Shown here piece by piece: positions 18,727 through 25,752 of a stretch of 64,000 bases of DNA. The notes below the pieces were generated by a model. The model was given only the letters and a program-made list of their open reading frames with translations, made no database searches and had not been told where the DNA came from. The DNA is from an uncultured Bacilli bacterium. Lineage in GTDB: Bacteria; Bacillota_I; Bacilli_A; RF39; UBA660. Location of the stretch: contig CAKOXC010000001.1 of the NCBI GenBank assembly GCA_934129945.1, positions 186,001-250,000 of the forward strand, written 5' to 3'. The first letter of the stretch is position 1. The number at the start of each line of letters is the position of its first letter. The position numbers were made by a program, and so were the translations under genes.

Positions 18727-18756
18727 GTCAATTTCTAAGTGTGTTTCTAAATTGAC
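18727..18756. other. Candidate MobV-type origin of transfer
   Basis: An 8-bp inverted repeat GTCAATTT/AAATTGAC encloses a loop containing AAGTGTGTTT. The layout (inverted arms around a GTGTG-TT core) resembles the nick region recognised by MobV relaxases such as pMV158 MobM. The MobV gene at 21.1-22.3 kb supports this reading, but the site is about 2.3 kb beyond the 3' end of that gene, not just upstream as is common. Confidence 0.4.
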
Positions 18757-18807
18757 CTAATCGTTTTAATTTTATAAATACTTTAGCATAAAATTAAGTA
18801 TTTTAAA

Positions 18808-18880
18808 ACTCGAACCTTTTATAGTTCGAGTATCAATCAATCTGGTGCCTGTGAAGAAGAAGTCGAATAACTTTTCTTAC
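18808..18880 (-). repeat. Attachment-site-like remnant B (ssrA 3'-end-like)
   Basis: An 8-bp hairpin ACTCGAAC/GTTCGAGT (18808-18831) is followed by ATCAATCTGGTG (18836-18847), identical over 12 bases to the tmRNA 3' terminus and flank at 24787-24798. A stem-loop with AAGT-CGAATA-ACTT lies where the tmRNA T-arm would be. Interpreted as the distal end of an element inserted at ssrA. Confidence 0.6.
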
Positions 18881-19023
18881 AAACATTAATAGGTAGTAAT
18901 AATTTACTAACTAATGCAAGTATATCACAATATTGACATTTTTACTAAGAAAATGTCTAATTTTACATAAAATTGATAAATTTAATGAAATATGTGATAA
19001 AATTGATTTAGGAGGTATTAATT

Positions 19024-19710
19024 ATGGTAGAAACTGCATATGTATTAATCAAAATTGATGAAACAACAAAAGAAATGGTTGTTGAACAAAGAAGTTTTGT
19101 TTATGGTAGTGATGAAGCTAAAAAAGCAAAAGAAAGTGAAATAAAATTACTAAACATTGCTAACAGACAAAACTACAAAATTATTTGTAATGGTAAAACA
19201 ATAATTGATTATGCTAAACAAAACGCTGATTATAAAGCTAAAAAGACAAAGGAACAAAAAGAGCATTTAGATAGAGTTAGAAAACTTTCAAAGATACTGT
19301 CAAAAGATTTAACAGCATTAACTGATGACGAAATTGTTTTATTAGCTCAATCTAGAGTTCATGGTAATCATTATGTTACTAATGATGGTCAGCTTGCACT
19401 TGGAAAAGCAACTACTTTTGAAGAAGAACATAAAAAGCTTTTAGAAGCAATTGAAAAAAAGAAAAAAGAAAAAAAAGAAAGACTTTTTGAAATAAAAACA
19501 AAAGATATAACTGAATTAACAGAAGAAGAAATTGTCTTATTGGCACAATCAAACGTTAATGAGTCTTCATCAACTTATGTAGGTGCTGAAGGAGCATATC
19601 AAAAAGTTATGGATATTATGGATGAATATCAAAAAATTAAAGACGCTATTGAACAAAAAAATAATAGTAATGTATCATTTGATGAACAAACTCGTAAACC
19701 ACATATGTAA
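19024..19710 (+). CDS. Internal-repeat hypothetical protein (mobile-element cargo)
   Basis: 228 residues, strongly helical and charged. A repeated module occurs at ~101-115 (LTALTDDEIVLLAQS) and ~163-177 (ITELTEEEIVLLAQS), each followed by a variable loop. The first ~65 residues (YVLIKIDETTKEMVVEQRSF) look like a separate alpha/beta fold. No signal or membrane segment. A strong TAGGAGG Shine-Dalgarno precedes ATG 19024. It is the only plus-strand gene of the element. Function unknown; a coiled-coil or nucleic-acid-associated role is possible. Confidence 0.65.
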   Translation: MVETAYVLIKIDETTKEMVVEQRSFVYGSDEAKKAKESEIKLLNIANRQNYKIICNGKTIIDYAKQNADYKAKKTKEQKEHLDRVRKLSKILSKDLTALTDDEIVLLAQSRVHGNHYVTNDGQLALGKATTFEEEHKKLLEAIEKKKKEKKERLFEIKTKDITELTEEEIVLLAQSNVNESSSTYVGAEGAYQKVMDIMDEYQKIKDAIEQKNNSNVSFDEQTRKPHM

Positions 19711-19734
19711 TAATCGTGTCGATAGATTTTTATA

Positions 19735-19949
19735 ATTTATTTTCATTACGAAGTTTTGAAAATAAATAATTGCAATTTATTGCAATTCAAAAAAACATAA
19801 TTTTGCTTGAACGAAGAGTTCTTGCTTAATTATGTTTTAGGGTTTCAAAAGGGATTTTCCTTTGCACACACTCTATTGGCTCTGCCAATAGAGAAGTGTG
19901 TTTTTATCTATTGGAAATAGATATTACTGACAAGCAAATGCTTGTCTTT
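19735..19949. other. Dense hairpin cluster between convergent cargo genes
   Basis: Consecutive inverted repeats: ATTTATTTTC/GAAAATAAAT, TTGCAA repeats, AACATAAT/ATTATGTT with inner GAAC/GTTC (19794-19836), a CAAAAGG/CCTTTG stem, CTCTATTGGC/GCCAATAGAG (19871-19893, flanked by CACAC and GTGTGT), TATCTATT/AATAGATA, and GACAAGC/GCTTGTC (19929-19946) followed by a T run. The last is a plausible terminator for the plus-strand gene. The rest could be a transfer origin or a structured RNA. Confidence 0.5.
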
Positions 19950-21053
19950 TTATTTTATTCCAACAGTACCAATAGAATTTTGTGATATTTTTATTCCTTT
20001 TTCTTTTATATTTTGTATTTCTTTTTCAGTTAGTTCAACATTATAAAACTGCAATACTTTGTTTAATTGAATACTAAAATTATCAATAATATTATTAGCA
20101 TATTCTTCAGTAAAAATTTCCCTATTAATATAATCTTTCATTTTACTATCTAAGAAACATACTAATTTTTTTATATTATACTTCACAAAATTAGAATCAT
20201 AATTGTTCAATCTTTTAATATAATATAAGTCCATAGTTTTTGATATTTCACTGAATATACCTTTTTTTACATATTTATCAAATTCAATTTCAATAGATAA
20301 AGGATTGCAAAAACTTCCATAAATAAAATCATTTGCATAAAGCCTTTGTCTTTTATCAGTTATTATTTCATCAAATACCATTCCGTTCTCATTGTTAATG
20401 GCATCTATATAATTTGGATTAGTCGTATTTGAAAAGGCAGATATGTATAATAATGTTAATGGAATAAAATTTCCAAAATAAGAATTATAATTAATTATAT
20501 CTCCAGTCAAAACAGCTTTAATTTTATCAGTTTTAGTTATATCATGTTCTATTGCAATCATAGTCATAATATCCATCATTGTTTCATTAAATAATTTAAA
20601 ATAGAAATGTTGGGAGCAAAATTCTCCAGTTTTAACATCTGTAGTTTTAATTAATCCATTTGTATTTTTTCTTAACTCTTTTCCAACAATAATTCCATTT
20701 TCATTTTTCGAATATACTAGATTTAATATATTAGTACAAGCATGGCAAAACTCATGTATACCTGCATGAATTACCCATTCTTTTTCGCTTTTTTGTTGAA
20801 AAAATTTATATTCAGGTATTCTAACATCGTAGCCATCATATTCTTCAACCATACCTTTTTTTATTATACAACCACCATCTGAATCACCATTACCAGTTTT
20901 AACTTTTTGATTAGATTTGATAGTATCTATATTAATAATTAGTTTATCGCATAATTCTTTAAATGTTCCCTTTTTAGAAAAATTTTCACCTAAAAGAACA
21001 TTAGAAATTATTTTTAAATATATTTTTGCTTTTTTTTCATTTAATTTATTCAA
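19950..21053 (-). CDS. Putative HExxH zinc metalloprotein (mobile-element cargo)
   Basis: 367 residues. HEFCH at 100-104 is an HExxH zinc motif, and NETMMD (N156-E157) about 55 residues later could supply the third ligand as in gluzincins. No signal peptide or transmembrane segment, so it would be cytosolic. No named family recognised. The apparent start is TTG 21053 with its Shine-Dalgarno (AAGGA) too close for comfort, so the true start or translation efficiency is uncertain. It lies downstream of the relaxase gene and may share its transcript. Confidence 0.6.
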   Translation of the reverse strand: MNKLNEKKAKIYLKIISNVLLGENFSKKGTFKELCDKLIINIDTIKSNQKVKTGNGDSDGGCIIKKGMVEEYDGYDVRIPEYKFFQQKSEKEWVIHAGIHEFCHACTNILNLVYSKNENGIIVGKELRKNTNGLIKTTDVKTGEFCSQHFYFKLFNETMMDIMTMIAIEHDITKTDKIKAVLTGDIINYNSYFGNFIPLTLLYISAFSNTTNPNYIDAINNENGMVFDEIITDKRQRLYANDFIYGSFCNPLSIEIEFDKYVKKGIFSEISKTMDLYYIKRLNNYDSNFVKYNIKKLVCFLDSKMKDYINREIFTEEYANNIIDNFSIQLNKVLQFYNVELTEKEIQNIKEKGIKISQNSIGTVGIK

Positions 21054-21081
21054 TCCTTACATATCAATTATATCACATTTT

Positions 21082-22338
21082 TTATATGTCTATATCTCTA
21101 TCATCATAATCTTTATCAATTCTATAATTTTGATCATAGATATAATTATTTATTTCTTCTTCTCTAGGTGTATCATCTGCTATATCATGTAAATCTCTAT
21201 CACTATAATAACCTAAACCATGATAAGAAGTTATTTCTTCAACTACATTATCTTTATCTTTTTCACTACCAATATGTAGAAGTTTATTAAAAAACTTTTT
21301 AATTGTTTGTAACATTACATTTAAGAAATTATGAAGTCTTCTATTTTCATCTCTTAATTCATCATTTTTATCTTCTAATCTTCTTATTTCAACTTCTAAA
21401 TGTCTATTCTTTTGTTCCATTTCTCTATAATGCTTTGTATAATCATTTAACTCTTCAAATAATGCTTGATTATTAGGCATATCTTTAATTACTCTTTTTG
21501 AAGTATTCATGAAGTCTTTTAAAGTATCATAAGTTTCTTTATCAATTTTAATTTCTTTGCCAGTAAGAGTTGGTTTAGAAGTTTTTAATTTTTCTTCTAG
21601 TTTTTCATAATCTCTAGTCATTAAGTGATTTTGTTTTTCCATACGAGCATCTAATTTTCTTGTAAGTTTTTTAAACTCTTTGATAGAGATATGTTCATTA
21701 TCACTATTTTTAATACCTCTTTCTAATTTAAAACCATTATCATTCATTCGTTTCCAATATTTATCTTGAAGTTCACTAATATACTCGCCAGACTTCATAT
21801 AATGCTTTTTTGAAATAGTGTATTTTTCAGTATTAGTTCTTTTATCATACTTTTTTATTAAAGGAACAACTACACAATGCATATGAGGTGTTTTTTCGTC
21901 CATATGAACCACACTATGTAAAACTTGTTCTTTAGTATAACCTAAATCATTATAAACAAATTCCATACAAGAATCAGCCCATTTTTTAATATCTTTTTTT
22001 CTCATATTTTTAAAAAATTCATTATCACTAGTAAACACTAATTCATCAGCAACAACACTATTTGAATCATCAAGCATTTTATCAAATGGCTTTCTTCGAT
22101 CTTCTCTTGTTGTTTTTTGTTTTTCTTCATATTCCTTTTTATATTCTTTAACTAGTTCATAATAACCTTTGGAATATCTTTCATTAAGTGGAACAATTTC
22201 TATATTATTTTTTGACCTAGACATATCTATATCAGGATTAGATTTATAAGACTTTTTATCTCTTTTATTATGAGCACCAATTTCCCCTAAATCTTTAAGT
22301 GTATTTATTGATTCGCTTCTAAATATTGCATAACTCAT
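21082..22338 (-). CDS. mobV: MobV-family relaxase (Pre/Mob)
   Basis: 418 residues. The relaxase motif HMDEKTPHMH at 145-154 is the metal-binding histidine triad of the MobV (plasmid recombination enzyme) family, which nicks at oriT and pilots the strand through a helper conjugation channel. The N-terminal SYAIFRSESIN and NIEIVPLNERYSKGYY are also typical. A long coiled coil (~275-345, e.g. HLEVEIRRLEDKNDELRDE) and a charged tail follow. The ATG overlaps the last 20 bases of the recombinase frame, indicating coupling. With no type IV secretion genes here, transfer would need a helper. Confidence 0.92.
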   Translation of the reverse strand: MSYAIFRSESINTLKDLGEIGAHNKRDKKSYKSNPDIDMSRSKNNIEIVPLNERYSKGYYELVKEYKKEYEEKQKTTREDRRKPFDKMLDDSNSVVADELVFTSDNEFFKNMRKKDIKKWADSCMEFVYNDLGYTKEQVLHSVVHMDEKTPHMHCVVVPLIKKYDKRTNTEKYTISKKHYMKSGEYISELQDKYWKRMNDNGFKLERGIKNSDNEHISIKEFKKLTRKLDARMEKQNHLMTRDYEKLEEKLKTSKPTLTGKEIKIDKETYDTLKDFMNTSKRVIKDMPNNQALFEELNDYTKHYREMEQKNRHLEVEIRRLEDKNDELRDENRRLHNFLNVMLQTIKKFFNKLLHIGSEKDKDNVVEEITSYHGLGYYSDRDLHDIADDTPREEEINNYIYDQNYRIDKDYDDRDIDI

Positions 22339-23527
22339 TATCTTTTAATACCTCTTTAACTTTATCAAAGTATTCTTTATATACTTGTTTCCCATTGGGT
22401 GCGATTACATTTGATAAATCTATTGTTATTACTCCAAGTCTTAAATTACCTTTTTTATATTTATCTGTAGGGTCTATTGCAATTACTCTTATTACTTTTT
22501 CTATCTCACAAGAACTTTCAAATGTTATAGCATTTAAATCATCATCAGTTTCGCATACATAATAATTTAATTTATAATCATCTCCAAGTGTTTTAGATAA
22601 CTTTTTAAAATATTCTTCTGCATGTTCTCTTGTTCTTACTTTCCAATTCATTTTAAGTGGATAACCATAATCATCTTCAAATAAATTAAAGTTATAAGGT
22701 AGTCCATATTCTTTATGATTTATTCTCATATCAGCTAGGAATGATTCTCTAAAATTACCACCAGTTATATTTATTTCTTTATCAGTTTTATCTATTGTGA
22801 TAAAGTCGATATATTTAGCAAATAACTTTTGTTTTTTATCTCGAGGTGTTTCTAACCATTTATTTATATTTATAAAGAATAAGTATGGATTCATAAATTC
22901 ATCTATTTGTTGTTTATCTTGAAATATTAATAAATCATCAACTGCGAAACTTAAATTTTCATATTGTTTTTGCTCTTGCCATTTTTTATTTAATTCGTTT
23001 TTATTAAACTCAATTTGATTTATTTCATTTTTAAAATCTTCTATTTTTAAAATACCTTTTATATAAGCCGTTTTAATTCTATCTAATTGTTTATCTAAAT
23101 CTTTTATCTCTTTATCATAATCAATTTGTTTGTTATCTAATTTAGATTTAATAAATGGTGCATAGTAATCATTAATTAATTCATCTTGTTTATTTAATTC
23201 TATTAAAAACCATTTTAATTGTTCTTCAATATCTATTTCACTAAAATATGTTTTACAATGTTCACACTTATAATAGTAATATTTATTTCCATTCTTTTTA
23301 GTAGTGGCACAACCGCCTAGAAATCTACCACATTTAGCACATTTAAGTTTATTAGTAAAAAGATATGTTGCTGTTCTTTCATAATGTCTTGCATTTCTTT
23401 GCTTTTGATACTGACAATCTTCCCATTTTTGTTTACTAATAATAGGTTCAACTACATTTTCATAATACATAGGCTTTTTTGTCCTTTTTCCGTGTATATA
23501 ATCGCCTTTATAGAGTTCATTAGTCAT
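22319..23527 (-). CDS. Large serine recombinase, C-terminal part (frameshifted)
   Basis: 402 residues. It begins TNELYKGDYIHGKRTKK, which is the middle of the recombinase domain of large serine recombinases, not a normal N-terminus. The zinc-ribbon cysteines CAKCGRF and CEHC, a coiled coil (~140-195) and the C-terminal DNA-binding region follow. The upstream frame (23520-24185) ends exactly where this one should join; a 2-base deletion near 23525-23530 would explain the break. ATG 23527 overlaps the upstream stop (ATGACTAA), so reinitiation could still make two polypeptides. Confidence 0.8.
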   Translation of the reverse strand: MTNELYKGDYIHGKRTKKPMYYENVVEPIISKQKWEDCQYQKQRNARHYERTATYLFTNKLKCAKCGRFLGGCATTKKNGNKYYYYKCEHCKTYFSEIDIEEQLKWFLIELNKQDELINDYYAPFIKSKLDNKQIDYDKEIKDLDKQLDRIKTAYIKGILKIEDFKNEINQIEFNKNELNKKWQEQKQYENLSFAVDDLLIFQDKQQIDEFMNPYLFFININKWLETPRDKKQKLFAKYIDFITIDKTDKEINITGGNFRESFLADMRINHKEYGLPYNFNLFEDDYGYPLKMNWKVRTREHAEEYFKKLSKTLGDDYKLNYYVCETDDDLNAITFESSCEIEKVIRVIAIDPTDKYKKGNLRLGVITIDLSNVIAPNGKQVYKEYFDKVKEVLKDNELCNI

Positions 23528-24185
23528 AATGGTTTATAGTAGAATCTCGCCAATTTGTCTTTCCTAATACCTTTTCTTCGTTATATATGGTTGCAATTGA
23601 TTGATAACTTTTCCCCTCTAAATATAAATCATAAATTCTGACTATAATATCTTTTGTTAATGGATCCGGTATTAACTTTTTATTTTTTCTTTTAAAACCT
23701 AATGGTGGTTGATTAGGAATATGTCCAGCCTTTATTGCTCCAACCATTCCAAACTTTGTTCTTTCTGAACATTTTTCAATTTCATTTTGAGATACACTAG
23801 TCATTATTCTCATAACCATTCTACCATTTGAAGTAGTAGTATTAGATTCATCAGCCATACAATCAATATCACAATCATTTTCATTAACAAATCTCATAAG
23901 TTTTTCAATATCGTAAACACTTCTTGTTAATCTATCTAGTTTAAAAGCAACTATAACATTTATTTTCCTATCTTTAACATCTCTCATCATTTCTTGATAT
24001 GCTGGTCTTTTATCATCTTTCGCACTTATTCCCTCATCAGTATATACTTTATAAATTTCATAACCTTTAAAATTACAAAATTCAGTTAATCTTTTTTCTT
24101 GTTTTGGTAAACTAAAACCCCCTCTTGCTTGATCGAGTGTACTAACTCTTTTATAAATACCTGCAATTTTCTTTTCTTCATTCAT
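23520..24185 (-). CDS. Large serine recombinase, N-terminal catalytic part (frameshifted)
   Basis: 221 residues from ATG 24185 (Shine-Dalgarno GAGAGG). It contains the resolvase catalytic domain: the Ser nucleophile in YKRVST (S15), the AFKLDRLTRS arginine motif, and GRMVMRIMTSVSQNEIEKCSERT leading into the recombinase domain (GFKRKNKKLIPDP). It ends DSTINHYD, where relatives continue into '...LYKGDY', the sequence found in the next frame. The enzyme family integrates and excises mobile elements. As read, this copy is split and may be inactive unless the two parts assemble. Confidence 0.85.
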   Translation of the reverse strand: MNEEKKIAGIYKRVSTLDQARGGFSLPKQEKRLTEFCNFKGYEIYKVYTDEGISAKDDKRPAYQEMMRDVKDRKINVIVAFKLDRLTRSVYDIEKLMRFVNENDCDIDCMADESNTTTSNGRMVMRIMTSVSQNEIEKCSERTKFGMVGAIKAGHIPNQPPLGFKRKNKKLIPDPLTKDIIVRIYDLYLEGKSYQSIATIYNEEKVLGKTNWRDSTINHYD

Positions 24186-24207
24186 ATTCTTCAACCTCTC
24201 TTTCTAC

Positions 24208-24260
24208 AAAAAAGAGGAATCAAAAATACTAGTAGTTCAAACTAATACTCTTGACTCCTC
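24208..24260 (-). promoter_or_regulatory. Attenuator-like hairpin in the recombinase leader
   Basis: Minus strand: GAGGAGTCAA pairs with TTGATTCCTC (24251-24260 with 24214-24223) and is followed at once by a run of six T residues. It lies just upstream of the recombinase Shine-Dalgarno, not after a gene, so premature termination could limit recombinase expression. Confidence 0.5.
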
Positions 24261-24419
24261 AATAATACTAATATAATAAGTTTTTAAATGTTTTCGTTTA
24301 CTTTTAACCATAGAAGTACCTCTCTTTCTAATAAAAGACTAGATACTGCTTGCTTTTATTGGTTTACTATATTATACTTTTATCTTTGATTTGTCAATTC
24401 CTTATTCAGGGAATGAATA

Positions 24420-24692
24420 TTAGTTTGATTTAATATATTCTAATAAATCTTTAAATTTAATCTTTTTATCATAACCATTAATATAAATATCTTCACACTC
24501 ATCAAACATTAAATAATCTATTTTATTAATAGTTATTATGTGAGGTTTTACATAAGCAATATTTGTTCCTTTAATATTTCTAATATTACCATTTTTATAT
24601 GTAGGTTTAGCATAAGCAAACTTACATATCATATCGACTTTCTTTTTTAATTTCTCACTTATATTTAATTCTTTAGTTTCTATTGTTAACAT
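24420..24692 (-). CDS. Small hypothetical protein at element edge
   Basis: 90 residues from MLTIETKELNIS; ATG 24692 follows a GTGAGAG Shine-Dalgarno, while the longer frame starts inside the tmRNA terminator. Compact alpha/beta composition (ISEKLKKKVDMICKFAYAKP, then IITINKIDYLMFDECEDIYI). It is the first gene after tmRNA, at the expected edge of the inserted element. No family recognised. Confidence 0.5.
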   Translation of the reverse strand: MLTIETKELNISEKLKKKVDMICKFAYAKPTYKNGNIRNIKGTNIAYVKPHIITINKIDYLMFDECEDIYINGYDKKIKFKDLLEYIKSN

Positions 24693-24722
24693 ATAATCAC
24701 TCTCACTTTCTTTCTTAAATAA

Positions 24723-24746
24723 CAAAAAAACTAACATTTCTGTTAG
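24723..24746 (-). terminator. Terminator downstream of tmRNA
   Basis: Minus strand: perfect stem CTAACA/TGTTAG with loop GAAA and a following run of seven T residues, about 48 bases past the tmRNA 3' end. Confidence 0.85.
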
Positions 24747-24758
24747 TAATTTATTACT

Positions 24759-24798
24759 CTCGATACTTTAAAAGTTCGAGTTTCCTATCAATCTGGTG
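24759..24798 (-). repeat. Attachment-site copy A at the ssrA 3' end
   Basis: Near-palindrome CTCGATACTTTAAAAGTTCGAG (24759-24780, in two halves around AAAA) followed by ATCAATCTGGTG (24787-24798), which includes the encoded CCA end of tmRNA. The same hairpin-plus-12-mer arrangement recurs at 18.8 and 16.75 kb. Confidence 0.6.
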
Positions 24799-25149
24799 GA
24801 GTAGAGGGGATTCGAACCCCTGTCCATAATATCCTATGATATAACATCTACAAGTTTAGTAAGATTTATTATTTAATTATATTACTGGCTATTACGTACC
24901 TATAATATAACGAGTTTAGTAAATATTCATTAAATTAACCTAAACAATTAACTTAATATATCTTATATATATGAACCTCTAATTATTCCTATAAGAGAGA
25001 ATAAGAGAAGTGCTCCTTACCTTATATTAGGCAAATGCTGGAGCAAAGCTATAATCAGCTTTGTCATTTAATTTTAATGTTGCATTTAAAGTATGCCTAC
25101 TACTTGCAGTCATATTTAGTAATAAATGTCGAAAGCCAAAAACTACCCC
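24794..25149 (-). ncRNA. ssrA: tmRNA (ssrA)
   Basis: The 5' end GGGGTAG pairs with the 3' end CTACTCC to make the tRNA-like acceptor stem. The T-arm AGGGGTTCGAATCCCCT and encoded CCA close the 3' end. The tag frame reads ...KLNDKADYSFAPAFA then TAA, an Ala-Phe-rich degron end more like mycoplasma tags (FAFA) than the ALAA of Bacillus. It rescues stalled ribosomes with SmpB. Its 3' end is the boundary of the mobile element. Confidence 0.93.
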
Positions 25150-25194
25150 GTGAGTAAATATTAACACATTTTTATAAAAAAAGATAGATATTCC

Positions 25195-25224
25195 TTGACT
25201 TTAAACGTATTTTATTAGTATAAT
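25195..25224 (+). promoter_or_regulatory. Sigma-A promoter for rpmH-rnpA-yidC-jag
   Basis: TTGACT (25195-25200), 18-base spacer, TATAAT (25219-25224), 32 bases before the rpmH start. Divergent from tmRNA; this gap is where gene orientation switches from mostly minus to mostly plus. Confidence 0.8.
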
Positions 25225-25256
25225 AACGGTGCGATTTAGATTGGAGGGCAAAACTT

Positions 25257-25379
25257 ATGAAAAGAACATTTCAACCAAATAATAGAAAAAAAGCTAAAAA
25301 ACATGGATTCTTTGCACGTAAAGAAAGTAATATTTTAAAAAATAGAAGAAAAAAAGGTCGTAAGGTTTTATGTAAATAA
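25257..25379 (+). CDS. rpmH: Ribosomal protein L34
   Basis: 40 residues (MKRTFQPNNRKKAKKHGFF then NRRKKGRKVL), slightly shorter than the usual 44 because a few residues between the two conserved halves are missing. Binds 23S rRNA in the large subunit. The Shine-Dalgarno TGGAGG precedes ATG 25257. First gene of the rpmH-rnpA-yidC-jag unit. Confidence 0.95.
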   Translation: MKRTFQPNNRKKAKKHGFFARKESNILKNRRKKGRKVLCK

Positions 25380-25423
25380 GTCACATATATTTATGTGATT
25401 TTTTTGTAAAAAAGGGTAATTTT

Positions 25424-25750
25424 ATGAAAAAATTTGAAATAGTTAAAGAACATTATGAATTTGATAATATAATTAATAAAGGAAAAAGTATTGGCAATAA
25501 AGTTTTTTCTATATACTTTTTAAAACACGACGAAGAATATCCTAAGTTTGGAATAGCTGTTGGTAAAAAAATAGGTAATGCTGTTACAAGAAATAAATAC
25601 AAGAGAATAATTAGAAATATAATTGATAATAATAAGTTATTGTTTAAAAAAGATTATGATTATATTATAATTATAAAAAGAAAGTGTTTAGATTTAAGTT
25701 TTAAAGAATTAAATGACAATTTGAGTGAACTTGTAAAGGAGAAATTATAA
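25424..25750 (+). CDS. rnpA: Ribonuclease P protein component
   Basis: 108 residues. Protein subunit of RNase P, aiding 5' maturation of tRNA. The family signature is seen in FGIAVGKKIGNAVTRNKYKR (about residues 46-65), with the RNR-like arginines and a typical basic composition. It lies 44 bases after rpmH and 2 bases before yidC, the universal order. Confidence 0.95.
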   Translation: MKKFEIVKEHYEFDNIINKGKSIGNKVFSIYFLKHDEEYPKFGIAVGKKIGNAVTRNKYKRIIRNIIDNNKLLFKKDYDYIIIIKRKCLDLSFKELNDNLSELVKEKL

Positions 25751-25752
25751 TT

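Larger units (their letters stand above)
18836..24798 (-). mobile_element. Integrative mobilizable element next to ssrA (serine recombinase + MobV)
   Basis: Roughly 6 kb bounded by the 12-base direct repeat ATCAATCTGGTG, one copy forming the tmRNA 3' end. It carries a large serine recombinase (split by a frameshift), a MobV relaxase, a putative HExxH protein, an internal-repeat protein and a small ORF. Recombinase plus MobV is the Tn4451/Tn4453 backbone. Insertion at tmRNA is usually the work of tyrosine integrases, so the exact ends are inferred and not proved. Confidence 0.6.

Noticed and set aside
25257..25379. rpmH as truncated because it is 40 residues
   Set aside because: Both conserved halves are present and the ribosome site, promoter and order are normal; short L34 forms are plausible.
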